Origin: Sanderia malayensis
Taxonomy: Eukaryota; Cnidaria; Scyphozoa; Semaeostomeae; Pelagiidae
NCBI GenBank assembly: GCA_013076295.1
Contig: RQOL01000640.1
Span: 61,151-125,150, forward strand
Length of the DNA stretch: 64,000 nucleotides
Direction of reading: 5' to 3'
The notes beneath the pieces were generated by a model, which searched no databases, was not told where the DNA came from, and saw only the letters and a program-made list of their open reading frames with translations. A program made the translations under genes and the position numbers. The stretch's first letter is position 1. The number at the start of each line of letters is the position of its first letter. Positions 1-8,975 of the stretch are shown here, piece by piece.

Positions 1-595
1 AACTTTCTTGTGCAACATTTAGGCCACCATGATAACAACAATTCACTTCCATTGTTATTGCAAGCCTTTGTTGTTTTCTACCAATCATGCAAATGGAGAT
101 TGCCTTAGACATTTATCACTTCGCCATCAATGTCTAAGGCAATCCCGATTTGTTTCCTGACGTGACGTAAAACACTCCAGGACAGTTTGACTTCATGAAG
201 TGAAGTGTGTCAATAATCTCTTGTTCGTGTATTTATCTTCTTAAATACTAGTTCATTAGCAAAAACATATGTTATTATTTCCTTTAACTGCGTTACCAGT
301 ACGGTATTTTAGCTAATTAATTTCCACCTTCTTTGCACCACTGATTCCTACTAGCAACAGCAATAAGAAAGGTTTGATATTAGCGCATCCCCTATGTATT
401 AATCAAAAGAACTGCTGGATAGAAGTATGAACTGACATCTCTATGCCCTCCAATCGCGGCCACTTTTTTGCAACTTGATACTTCGAAACCATGTGACTGG
501 AACCCTGATGATTGGTGGAAAACGACAAAAGCTTGCAATAACAATGGAAGTGAATTGTTGTTATCATGGCGGCCTAAATGTTGCACAAGAAAGTT
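1..595. repeat. Inverted-repeat pair (about 88-bp arms) around 420 bp
   Basis: Bases 1-88 are nearly the reverse complement of 508-595, with a few mismatches. The enclosed 89-507 carries a small perfect hairpin (98-144) and no convincing gene; short frames on both strands here are shadows of the arms. The unit may extend left of the window. It could be a small foldback element or the decayed outer part of the neighbouring transposon's left end. No target duplication could be checked because the left edge is the window edge. Confidence 0.6.
98..144. repeat. Perfect 16-bp hairpin
   Basis: Bases 98-113 and 129-144 are perfect reverse complements with a 15-nt loop. The hairpin lies inside the inverted-arm unit, just inside its left arm. 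No transcription signal is seen, so it is recorded only as secondary structure. Confidence 0.7.
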
Positions 596-600
596 AAAAA

Positions 601-1344
601 TTAATGTTCTAACTTCAAGAAAAGTTATAGTGAGGTTGATAACCCGAGAAATCGTGCAAATTGTGATAAAAGCATGAAAATTTGTGAATCTACCAAGTTT
701 GATATGCTTAACAAGATAGGATATAGAGCCCTTTTGAAATATGCCCCCTTGTGCTATTTTTAGCTCAAAGTAATTGTACCCAGTCCTCCATTGACGCTAC
801 TGAGAAAACTCGCTCTGCTTCATGATAAAGGCAATGAAACGTGGTAAACTTACATAATTTGATGTGTTAAATGAGATAAAAGTAATTACCCCAACGTAGA
901 AACAACCCTTGTGCTATTTTTAGACTAGGGTAGTCGTATTTTTAGACCAGTTCCCCAGAACATCCTGTTACGGTATCTTATTAAGACGCAACTATACAGC
1001 CAAGAAACTTGGCAAACCTACATAATTTGACATGCTTAACAAGATAGAAGTAGTTACCCCAAGGTAGAAACAATCCTTATGCTATTTTTAGACTGGGGTA
1101 GTCGTACCCAGTCCCCTAAAACCTCCTGTTACTGTATCTTACTAAGACGCAACCATACAGCCATGAAAAACTTGGTAAAACAGTCATGAAGCTCGGTAAT
1201 TTAACATGCCAACAAAATGAAAGTGCATCCCAACGTAGAAGGGACATTTGTACTATTTTTAAACTGGGGTAAGTTTTACCAACCCCTCGAAACAAGCTTT
1301 TATGTATCTTATCGAAGGCATGCTAAGAAGGATGAAAGTTGTAC
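601..1344. repeat. Left TIR with internal subrepeats
   Basis: This stretch matches the reverse complement of 6390-6840 with scattered differences. Inside it a block containing TTGTGCTATTTTTAG recurs near 750, 910, 1075 and 1245, spaced about 165-170 bp in the last three, so the TIR is itself a run of diverged tandem units. Its inner end overlaps the 3' end of the minus-strand transposase frame (stop near 1323). Confidence 0.75.
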
Positions 1345-1620
1345 CTGTCGTCTGATATCTTTTCATTCACCTCTACCTCACATTCTCCAATACAGCTACG
1401 AAGCTCTGTACAGGACAGATCAGCTCGTTTGCATTGGCATCTTCCAGACGAACATCCTTTTTTGCATTTGCAGTGCTTCAATTCGCGGAGTACTTTTGAA
1501 ACTTCCTCTATTGTTGTCCAGCGAGGTGAGAACTTTCCGTCGATCTTTTTCCAACCCCAAAATTTAGGATCAGGTAGTGCTTGCACCTTTTCGCAGCTTT
1601 GCCCCCAGACGTACCAAAAA
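1323..1620 (-). pseudogene. Academ-like protein, Cys-rich C-terminus
   Basis: Minus-strand block from YVWGQS to the stop near 1323. It has PDPKFWGWKK, PRWTT, then a dense cysteine region: HCKCKKGCSSGRCQCKR followed by LSCTELRSCIGEC. The CxC and CxxxC spacing suggests a zinc-binding tail somewhat like CXC domains. It closes the transposon protein and overlaps the inner end of the left TIR, which is common in compact transposons. It is separated from the upstream block by about 220 bp that may be an intron or decayed sequence. Confidence 0.55.
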
Positions 1621-1839
1621 ATTAATTTTTTCTTTCAATAAGGGAAAGGAACAAAAAATACTCCCATTTACATGCAGCTAACATTTGTTCATTGCGTTGT
1701 GGATTGCAAAAGTTTTGTTTACAAAGTTGTCAAACAAAAACGGATCCGGATCGCTATTCATTTGCACAGCAGTACAGCACAATTTTTCTGACTTTTCCTG
1801 CAAGTAAATATAAAGTGAAAACGATAAAAAAATAGTCGA

Positions 1840-2170
1840 TTACCCGGCTTGATATGCAGCTCTCAACGAGTGCTGTTGCAAGGCATCCTTTGTCGGCGGT
1901 ATGATGTCAATTGGTCTGGACTTTTTCGTAAAGAGATGTCTTCTACAATCGTTCACATCTGTCCAAGAACTTGATCGGTCATACATTAGGATCACAAAGC
2001 GTTGTAGCTGTGTCAGATCACCTTCACTGATGGTTTCTGGGCTATCGGAGAGTCTCTGTAAAGTTTCCGTGACACCAGGGTATGCTTTCCAACACTGCCA
2101 TGCACTTGTTTTTCCCTTTCCTGCAAAGGATGACACCGTGTCGCAACCGGTAAACGCATGCCTCCCAGTG
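1840..2170 (-). pseudogene. Academ-like protein, GCDT segment
   Basis: Minus-strand frame carrying HAFTGCDTVSSFAGKGK, the last acidic motif of the PIN/FEN-like region, then KAYPGVTETL and a stretch ending in RAAYQAG just before a stop at 1840. The Asp of GCD would complete the acidic set seen upstream. The frame is displaced from the preceding 415-codon part by a small deletion. A GT directly follows the QAG codons on the minus strand and the next coding block starts at about 1616, so a spliced intron of roughly 200 bp between them is possible, but no clean acceptor is seen. Confidence 0.6.
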
Positions 2171-3260
2171 CTTCCACTATTCTATGAATAGGAATCCATC
2201 TTCTATTTTTTCCTGCCCCGAACTCTATCCAAAGCTCATCCAATGCAAGAAAAGTGAACTTTGCGATTGCGATGATAACGACATCAGTGTCAACGGTCTT
2301 TATTAAGACTTTCGAATTTCCCTCTTGAGAACAATGCTTCACATGCAGAAAAAGCCTGGTGTCAGCTTCCTCATGGTTGCACGGACTGAGGTCATCAACT
2401 ATGCCATCAAAGCCATTGGTAAGAACCTGGTCCATGATAGTGCTGACAATGATCTTCTCAGGGACGTTTAATTTTACCACGCACATAGCGAGTATTTTGA
2501 AAAGTTCGGACTTATTTGCATCAACTCTTAAAAAGTTTTTCCAATTCTTTGGTATTGGTGTTTTTACTGTCACCTTAATACGGGACCCTGTTCCCCGCTT
2601 CTCTCGAGCTCCCTCTTTTATGCTGCTTTCATGGTAGACGTCAAAAACCAAATCTAGGCGTCTAAGATCTCTATTAGCAAGAATCGTTTTAAAAAATGAC
2701 GCCATTTCGTTATCTGCATAATCTTGAAAATTTCTTGAACTCAGAGGCGATACCATATGAACTATTGCTGCACCATCTAGCAAAACTGCCGTAATGTCTG
2801 ATGGTCTCTCTGTCTGTACAATAATGTACTCGTCAAAGATTTTTAAACAATCTGATTTTGCAGTTTGCCTCAGTTTTCCATACATTGAGAGTGCCGGTGG
2901 GTAGACATGATTTTCATGTGCAAAAAATTCACTCAAGTCACTTTCTCTGCTTTGGCACACTACATACAAACGTGAAAACAACTGACAGTCTTGCTTCAGT
3001 GAAGTAAGTTTTAACTTAGAGCTAGATGTCTTGATGGAGTTTTTATTCCGGAAAAGGCTGAACTTATTGCGTTTAATTGGCTCGTGAACCGACGTCTTTC
3101 CTGTAATAAGTCGCTCAACTTTAAACTCTTGATACTGAGTAGCTCCAGCATCCCTTTCAATCTTCACGGACCCAGCTGATTCTTCGTCCATTACTGTTTT
3201 ACTCATCAGTGTAATGAGGACGTCTTCTTCTTCTTCAAAGGGATTTCCTTCACCTTCCAA
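2013..3260 (-). CDS. Academ-like protein, PIN/FEN-like nuclease part
   Basis: This frame lies in phase with the upstream 843-codon part, separated only by the TGA at 3300-3302, so the Met at 3260 is not a true start. Acidic motifs occur in the order expected of PIN/FEN (XPG-type) nucleases: LLDGAAI (about 160-166), CNHEEADTRLFLH (294-306) and KTVDTDVVIIAI (321-332). The following GCDT motif is found in another frame (1840-2136). After IVEALGG (about residue 367) the frame is wrong and the last ~50 residues are noise; the family reading resumes after what appears to be a small deletion near 2165. Nuclease function is inferred from motif order; no related protein could be aligned here. Confidence 0.6.
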   Translation of the reverse strand: MEGEGNPFEEEEDVLITLMSKTVMDEESAGSVKIERDAGATQYQEFKVERLITGKTSVHEPIKRNKFSLFRNKNSIKTSSSKLKLTSLKQDCQLFSRLYVVCQSRESDLSEFFAHENHVYPPALSMYGKLRQTAKSDCLKIFDEYIIVQTERPSDITAVLLDGAAIVHMVSPLSSRNFQDYADNEMASFFKTILANRDLRRLDLVFDVYHESSIKEGAREKRGTGSRIKVTVKTPIPKNWKNFLRVDANKSELFKILAMCVVKLNVPEKIIVSTIMDQVLTNGFDGIVDDLSPCNHEEADTRLFLHVKHCSQEGNSKVLIKTVDTDVVIIAIAKFTFLALDELWIEFGAGKNRRWIPIHRIVEALGGMRLPVATRCHPLQEREKQVHGSVGKHTLVSRKLYRDSPIAQKPSVKVI

Positions 3261-3299
3261 AATATCAGCAAATGCTTTTACATCTTTCTTAAACTTTTT

Positions 3300-5831
3300 T
3301 CAAAAGGAAAAAAGTTTAAGAAAGAGGTGCTTAGATGAATCATCTTCGTCTTTGTTGCGCAAAAGTGTCTCGTATTCATCAACCATCAAAGACATTTCTG
3401 GGCCTGCCATCATCCATTTCATCAGAGCATTAGGCTGATCTAATATACCAATCACTCCTCCGTCTCCCTTAACTACTTTATTATTTTGTTCGTGCGCATG
3501 GTCAACACCAATACATGAAAACTTTTTTTTACTCTTCTGAACGACAAATTTTCCATTCATAAACTCGGTGTAAATTTCAGGGTGAAGAACTTCAAGCTCA
3601 TTTAATGTTTGTATGAAGACTGGCAGCCATCTTGCGTAATGCGTGTGATCCATACTAAACATCCAAGGTGCAAGTTGTTCCAAACACTCACAGTACTGTT
3701 TGAAGTTAGCTTCTCTGATACTCCTAACGAACAGAAGAAGTAGCACCTCAAGCTCTATAACTGTGTACCAATAATCGAACTGACAACAGCTTGTTCTTCT
3801 TGTTGTTATCCATTCCCTTAGAGTTGTGTCCGATGATGACGTTTGTTTCCTCCAGTGCTTCATCAGCAAATGATGCAATGCTGCAACTGAAACCTGATGA
3901 GCATACCGGCAACGTTTTACATTGTGGCCTATCAGGTAAGCATCACTAGTGCCAGGTGTACTTATCCCAGCTGCTACAAAAACTTCCGCCCACTCACTGC
4001 CTTCAAGCCAATCTCCTATCATTGCCATGGTAGCCATCTCAGTATGCAGGTCACCCATCATGACAACCATCTTGTCTTCTCGTAAGAGGCTGGGGAACTG
4101 CCATTGAATTTGCTTAGCCAATGCATACACAGGTTGATCCGCTGTTATTATTGGAGATTGCTCTGGGTTAACGGTTGTCAATGTCTCTGCAATTATCTTA
4201 ATTAAATGACATTCAACTGCCTTTGAATTAATGCTGTCTTTCAGTAGAGGTAGCATGTTATTTTTGCATGACGGATGTGGAGGCGAATCCTGTTTAGCTG
4301 AATAATAAGCTGCCCAAGAAATTTGTTCAGGTGTTGGGTCTTGCGCTGTAAGTACTTGGTCTACCTTCTTTATCCAGTCTATTTCCCCATCAATGCTCTT
4401 GTATTGGCTAACGCGCGTAGGTGCAGCTATCATTGGCAACGGTTTCTGTATTTTACCGTCCTTTACTGGTTCCACCTCTGTATAGTACGCTGGTAAAGAA
4501 TTTTTTTTATCTCGCTCATTCTGGTTTACATCAACACATCTTCTTTTCACAGCTGGACTCGTACTGCCAAACTGGAACATAGAAATGGCTGTGCCATGGA
4601 AATGCGTTTGTGCTGTTGTTGATTTTGCATTCTGATCTAAGTTATCAATGGCGGAGAGTGTAAATTGTTCTTGCTCCAGAGCTAGGGGAACAACGCAATT
4701 TCTTCTTTGGAACTGGTCACAAATGTTTTGTGCAATTGATGTCTGAACGTTTTGGACGCGATCGTAAGATACGCTAAGGCCCAATTTTGCCATCCTGTTA
4801 ATTAAACCCTTCTTTCTTGTGCGATTAAACAGCATAATACCGTTATAAAGCGGTAGTGGCGTTTCTTGTTCTCTTGGGTGTCTTCGATATTTTGTACCAC
4901 GGCGTCTACGCTTTAGAGAGTTGAATCGAATTAACTGAGCGATGGAAAGCGCCGCTTCATTCACATCATCAGCTGAATCATCATCGTCTAACCCCATGTT
5001 TCCACTCTCAACAATCATCTGAACAAAGGCAAGCAATGATTCTGGAACGGAGGCAATCTTGCTATCTTTGCTAAAAGTGCCATCGAATTCCGAAAAGTCT
5101 TCGAATATAGCTTTCCTTAGTATAGAAACTGCTCGCGCGAGACACATGCCATCCTGTTCATTGCTCCAACATGCTTCAAGAAGTCCACTACCAATGTCTT
5201 GTTTGAAGGCAAGAATAATTTCGCGACCTGCTTTCTTCTCTTCAAGTTCTGTTATGTTCTGAAGTATGGAGTCTTTTAACCGTGTGCTATGTATTGAGTT
5301 TTCGGCCTTATGACCATAGTGCACCATACGTTTAGAAAACAGTTTTTTCAAGTCACTCAGTTTAAATACAGGAGAAATTTCTGAAGTTTCATATTCATTT
5401 CTGATGTATGAAATTATTTCGGATAGGACTATTCCGTAGATAACAGATCCCTGGTTTTCCGTTTTGCTTTCTTTCATTTTGTGATTTCGCTGAGCGTTGT
5501 AAAAGGAAACAAGACACTTTTGATGGTACATCGCTTCTGTTGCCACCATATCACCCTCGCTTAGTTTCGCCATAATCTTTTCATTGCCTGTTTCTATGGC
5601 AGCATCTTTTACCTTTTCGTTCAGTTGGAGTGTTGTTGCAGTATGAAGATTTTCTTCCTTGTCTTCTAGATCACAAAAGAAACACACATTCTTTTTGAAA
5701 TTTCGCTCCTGAACGATGAACGAGTGCTGATTGTACGCTCTGCCACACCATCGTGTGAGATATTTTTTGTCTGGTTTTCCACAGATTGTAATCTTTTGTT
5801 TGCGTGATAGGAATCGAACTTGCTTCGACAT
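3300..5831 (-). CDS. Academ-like transposase, central DDE-like part (843 codons)
   Basis: This is the longest open frame in the window. The start at 5831 is an internal Met created by an upstream frameshift; genuine homology begins near residue 48 (CFFCDLED) with a Cys/His cluster through MYHQKC (about 101-106). Candidate acidic catalytic residues are in AIDNLD (about 394-399), DQPVYALAK (565-573), GDLHTEM (593-599) and HAHEQNN (778-784); which of them form the DDE triad is inferred. The block FDYWYTVIELEVLLLL (685-700), then DHTHYARWLP (728-737), is a strong family hallmark. The frame stops at a single in-frame TGA (3300-3302), after which the same reading frame continues as the next entry. 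Acts on DNA in the nucleus. The large open frame suggests recent decay. Confidence 0.7.
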   Translation of the reverse strand: MSKQVRFLSRKQKITICGKPDKKYLTRWCGRAYNQHSFIVQERNFKKNVCFFCDLEDKEENLHTATTLQLNEKVKDAAIETGNEKIMAKLSEGDMVATEAMYHQKCLVSFYNAQRNHKMKESKTENQGSVIYGIVLSEIISYIRNEYETSEISPVFKLSDLKKLFSKRMVHYGHKAENSIHSTRLKDSILQNITELEEKKAGREIILAFKQDIGSGLLEACWSNEQDGMCLARAVSILRKAIFEDFSEFDGTFSKDSKIASVPESLLAFVQMIVESGNMGLDDDDSADDVNEAALSIAQLIRFNSLKRRRRGTKYRRHPREQETPLPLYNGIMLFNRTRKKGLINRMAKLGLSVSYDRVQNVQTSIAQNICDQFQRRNCVVPLALEQEQFTLSAIDNLDQNAKSTTAQTHFHGTAISMFQFGSTSPAVKRRCVDVNQNERDKKNSLPAYYTEVEPVKDGKIQKPLPMIAAPTRVSQYKSIDGEIDWIKKVDQVLTAQDPTPEQISWAAYYSAKQDSPPHPSCKNNMLPLLKDSINSKAVECHLIKIIAETLTTVNPEQSPIITADQPVYALAKQIQWQFPSLLREDKMVVMMGDLHTEMATMAMIGDWLEGSEWAEVFVAAGISTPGTSDAYLIGHNVKRCRYAHQVSVAALHHLLMKHWRKQTSSSDTTLREWITTRRTSCCQFDYWYTVIELEVLLLLFVRSIREANFKQYCECLEQLAPWMFSMDHTHYARWLPVFIQTLNELEVLHPEIYTEFMNGKFVVQKSKKKFSCIGVDHAHEQNNKVVKGDGGVIGILDQPNALMKWMMAGPEMSLMVDEYETLLRNKDEDDSSKHLFLKLFSF

Positions 5832-6148
5832 GATTTGTGGTACTTTGCATTTTTATTGACGAAGGTCTCAAACTCATCTTGGCCATTTTCTCTCAGTCTC
5901 CCTGATTTTAAATCAAACGGGAGTTCTTCAAATTCAGCACAAGTTGCAATGTCACTAATAAGACTTTTGTATCCAGCAAACTTATCTTTACGTTTCGAGC
6001 TAGCGGGGCAAACAAGCTTTTCACTGCTCTCGGACTGACAAACTAAACATCTTTCCCAGTCTGTTCTTTGAATCGCGATTTTCCGTGTTGCACTAAATTC
6101 ATCAATGGCATTAACTAATTGCAGCTTCCTTTTTGACATTGTAATCAT
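5666..6148 (-). pseudogene. Academ-like transposase, N-terminal zinc region
   Basis: The 160-codon frame starts at 6148, just inside the right TIR, and is the amino end of the transposon protein. It shows a CxxC pair (ERCLVCQS), a further Cys in LVCPASS and a distal H-K-S-C (YHKSCRSKF), consistent with a zinc-binding fold of the kind that starts this protein family. Near 5690 the family reading passes into the other minus-strand frame, which continues with CFFCDLED, so an indel broke the gene there. The tail of this frame after that point is out-of-frame sequence. The assignment rests on motif pattern and position in the element. Confidence 0.6.
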
Positions 6149-6389
6149 AAAAGGCTGAAAACTAGGTAGTTAGATCTTAAACTCAAACATATAGACCTAT
6201 TTTTTGTATATTCATTTTGTACATCCACATCGATCTGTTACTTCACCAACTGATTCTTTCCAAGACCACCCTGTAGTCATATTGGATCTCAAATTACAAA
6301 TTGACAAATAAAATTCGGAATATGCCTAACACATTAACATTGCAAACACAACAATTTCCGACATAGTTTCCGTCAATTTTAGGGATTGG
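6149..6389. other. Upstream region of the transposase gene
   Basis: AT-rich stretch between the transposase start (6148, minus strand) and the inner edge of the right TIR. It should hold the element's promoter and 5' leader. I recognise no clear TATA or initiator arrangement. Confidence 0.35.
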
Positions 6390-7005
6390 GTAAAAACTTC
6401 CATCTCTCTTAGCATGAAAAATGGCGTGTCAAATTGTGGAGGTTTACCAGGTTTCGAGGCTGTATAACTGCGTTTTCATAAGATACCGTAACAGAAACTT
6501 TTGGGGGACTGGGCATGACTACCCCCAGTCTAAAAATAGCACAAGGGTTATTCCTACGTTGGGGGGACTACTTCTGTCCTGTTTAGAATGTCAAATTATG
6601 TAGGTTTACCAAATATTACAGCTTTTGTGATGAAGCGGAGCGGGTTTTATTGGTAACATCAATGTAGGACTGGGTGCAAATACTCTGAGCTAAAAATAGC
6701 ACAAGGGGGCATATTTCAGAAGGGGTCTATATCCTATCTTGTTAAGCATGTCAAACTTAGTAGATTCACAAATTTTCATGCTTTTATCACAATTTGCACG
6801 ATTCGTGCGTTTCTTGGCTCTTATCGTACGCACTATTACTGAAATGGTAAGAATGGCATCTTCTAGCTTAGTTATTGATCGCAATGGATTGTTATTGGCT
6901 TTTTAACGATTATTTCGACCTGTTCTTGGCGTGTTCTTGGCTTGTTCTTGGAGTGTTCAGCCTGTTCTTGGCTTGTTCTGGCATGTTCTGGCGTGTTCCG
7001 CTTTT
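6390..7005. repeat. Right TIR and subterminal GTTC-rich repeats
   Basis: 6390-6840 is the inverted counterpart of the left TIR but has only two of the TTGTGCTATTTTTAG blocks (near 6535 and 6700). From 6925 to 6995 follows a series of short imperfect repeats around TGTTCTTGGC, ending in TGTTCCGCTTTTTAGTA. The sequence beyond about 7005 continues a DIRS-type coding remnant, so the element terminus is placed there. The terminal motif resembles the end of the element at 11485-13299. Confidence 0.6.
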
Positions 7006-7009
7006 TAGT

Positions 7010-7425
7010 ATCGTCGCATCGTCAATAGTGATCTAGGTCATAGAGGAAGATTTTTTCTCGATATTTGAGTTGATTGAGCTACCAGATCGCGGGAAAGATA
7101 GGTGAAAAATAGTGCGAAATTTATCTGAGTTTTTCTTAGGCACAAGCCCGATAGGCGAAACTTGAAAGTTTGAAATTGGGGGGGGGGGGGGGAAAGGGGC
7201 CACTTTTGCCGCCCAGCAAGACTTCCTGTTCGACGTTTTTCAAGACAATATTGGGGTGCTCAAAGGCAGTAGGCAAGTTGCAAGGTACCTTGGAAACGCA
7301 AGGTCCCTTGTAACCGACACGGGCTGCATAGCAATGCTGATTACATAAGCTGTGTACAAACATGGGGTCGGGGTGGCCGGAAAGCAAATCATACAAATTA
7401 TCAATTAAGATAGGTGTTTTAAAAC
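7010..7425 (-). pseudogene. DIRS-type reverse transcriptase N-terminal remnant
   Basis: Minus-strand reading gives TPILIDNLYDLLSGHPDP, then VGYKGPCVSKVPCNLPTA, EQEVLLGGKSGPFP and, after a frame change at a poly-G tract (7178-7192), PKKNSDKFRTIFHLSFP and SGSSINSNI. These are hallmarks of the region before and into the first RT motifs of tyrosine-recombinase (DIRS-like) retroelements. It is truncated at its 3' side by the right end of the Academ-like transposon near 7005, so that element probably landed in it. No recombinase or RNase H portion remains here. Confidence 0.6.
7178..7192. repeat. 15-nt poly-G tract
   Basis: An uninterrupted run of 15 G on the plus strand lies inside the DIRS-type remnant and causes its apparent Pro run and frame change. 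It may be a true expansion or a sequencing length error. Confidence 0.9.
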
Positions 7426-7754
7426 ATTAAAATCAAATGGGGCACATCGGTTGAAATTGTGGCATCTTGCGTCCCGTTATGCCCAAACTCCGGAATTAAA
7501 AGATACGGGTCCATTGTTAAAAAGTGTAGAGTCCCTCATCAGCTGAGACTGGTTGACGGTAAAAACTCTCATCCAAAGTTCTTGATCAATTAACCCCCAG
7601 TTGGGAGATTTGTCGTTGGCTGCCACATTTTACGGTTGGTGAACCCGATTTGCCGCGCAAATTCAGGCTACAGAACACGTAGTGTGACCCAACTGAACAT
7701 AACATAAGTTTTCGTGCAGAACTTAACTAAGAATTGTTCTCATTATTATTACCA
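7426..7754. other. No recognised gene
   Basis: Non-repetitive sequence between the DIRS-type remnant and the TTATTC array. I see no motif, RNA gene or frame that I can support. Confidence 0.5.
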
Positions 7755-8156
7755 TTATTCTTATTCTTATTCTTATTCTTATTCTTATTCTTATTCTTAT
7801 TCTTATTCTTATTCTTATTCTTATTCTTATTCTTATTCTTATTCTTATTCTTATTCTTATTCTTATTCTTATTCTTATTCTTATTCTTATTCTTATTCTT
7901 ATTCTTATTCTTATTCTTATTCTTATTCTTATTCTTATTCTTATTCTTATTCTTATTCTTATTCTTATTCTTATTCTTATTCTTATTCTTATTCTTATTC
8001 TTATTCTTATTCTTATTCTTATTCTTATTCTTATTCTTATTCTTATTCTTATTCTTATTCTTATTCTTATTCTTATTCTTATTCTTATTCTTATTCTTAT
8101 TCTTATTCTTATTCTTATTCTTATTCTTATTCTTATTCTTATTCTTATTCTTATTC
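7755..8156 (+). repeat. (TTATTC)67 microsatellite
   Basis: 402 bp of an essentially perfect hexanucleotide, 67 units by coordinate. Because the period is six, every frame is open on both strands and gives artefactual Ser-Tyr, Phe-Leu or Arg-Ile dipeptide proteins. The pyrimidine-rich strand (TTATTC) makes a long asymmetric tract. The uniformity implies recent expansion or homogenisation. Confidence 0.98.
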
Positions 8157-8284
8157 TATTATTATCTTTCGTTGCTGTTTTATTATTTGATTCGGAGATA
8201 TCAATTCCTCGCCACCCTCCAAACGATAAACCTAGAGAATGGCAGATCAGGAACGTAAAGCTAATAAATAATTGTAAACAAATC

Positions 8285-8437
8285 ATAACAAATTATAGCG
8301 AAGGTCCTGCAACCTTCGAAAAACTGCGATCGGCATCGGCAGAAACCTTCTAAGGAAACAAAAGGCCAAACAGGCAGCAGGCAAAAGGCCACGCTAACCT
8401 AAAGGCTTGGCATAGCATTGGTCAATCGGGACCCCTG
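8285..8437. repeat. Left flank duplicate of the 38-bp minisatellite
   Basis: This block resembles 8985-9115, sharing GGTCCTGCAAC-like, GATCGGCA and AAACAGGCAGCAGGCAAA segments in the same order. The duplicated flank brackets the minisatellite, so a larger unit was copied with it. A third, weaker relative of the tail lies at 9605-9745. Confidence 0.6.
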
Positions 8438-8454
8438 AGACGCTTTTATACATC

Positions 8455-8975
8455 CAGTGTTCAGGGCTTTCCTGAGACACCATATAAACATGCAGTTTTC
8501 GGGTCTTTCCTGAGACACCATATAAACATCCAGTGTTCAGGGCTTTTCTGAGACACCATATAAACATGCAGTTTTCAGGGCTTTCCTGAGACACCATATA
8601 AACATGCAGTTTTCGGGGCTTTCCTGAGACACCATATAAACATGCAGTTTTCGGGGCTTTCCTGAGACACCATATAAACATCCAGTGTTCAGGGCTTTTC
8701 TGAGACACCATATAAACATGCAGTTTTCAGGGCTTTCCTGAGACACCGTATAAACATCCAGTGTGCAGGGCTTTCCTGAGACACCATATAAACATGCAGT
8801 GTTCAGGGCTTTCTTGAGACACCATACAAACATCCAGTGTTCAGGGCTTTCCTGAGACACCATACAAACATCCAGTGTTCAGGGCTTTCCTGAGACACCA
8901 TATAAACATGCAGTTTTCAGGGCTTTCCTGAGACACAATGTAAACATGCAGTGTTCAGGACTTTCCTGAGACAGT
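8455..8975 (+). repeat. 38-bp minisatellite, about 14 units
   Basis: Unit boundaries at 8455, 8493 and 8531 give a 38-bp period containing TTTCCTGAGACACCATATAA. Units alternate mainly between a CAGTGTTCAG and a CAGTTTTC(A/G)G start, with T/C changes elsewhere, and run to about 8975. Minus-strand frames across it produce a repeated MVSQ/WCLRKA peptide, which is a by-product of the tandem structure and not evidence of a gene. Confidence 0.92.

Larger units (their letters stand above)
601..7005 (-). mobile_element. Academ-like DNA transposon with long TIRs, decayed
   Basis: A minus-strand gene (1323-6148) is bracketed by long inverted repeats: about 601-1344 on the left and 6390-6840 plus a subterminal block to about 7005 on the right. 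The protein combines an N-terminal Cys/His zinc region, a putative DDE core, a PIN/FEN-like nuclease region and a Cys-rich tail. Academ elements are described as carrying a transposase with an XPG-type nuclease in some lineages, which is why I name that superfamily; this is recall, not a database result. The right end interrupts a DIRS-type reverse transcriptase remnant, giving an outer limit near 7005. The left terminus seems lost or replaced by the inverted-arm unit at 1-595, so no target duplication can be read. At least one stop and two frameshifts make it inactive as read. Confidence 0.6.

Noticed and set aside
392..677. Short frames on both strands near the left edge
   Set aside because: They lie on the inverted arms and mirror each other; no protein motif is seen.
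1217..1641. Plus-strand frames opposite the transposase C-terminus
   Set aside because: The minus strand carries the Cys-rich family motif and the plus frames are shadows.
7714..8286. Long open frames with Ser-Tyr, Phe-Leu or Arg-Ile dipeptide repeats
   Set aside because: They are forced by a six-base repeat that has no stop codon in any frame; there is no gene evidence.
8394..8863. Repeated peptide frames on the minus strand across the 38-bp minisatellite, and a CRISPR-like look
   Set aside because: The repeat is directly tandem with no unique spacers, and the genome is eukaryotic. The peptides follow from the repeat.
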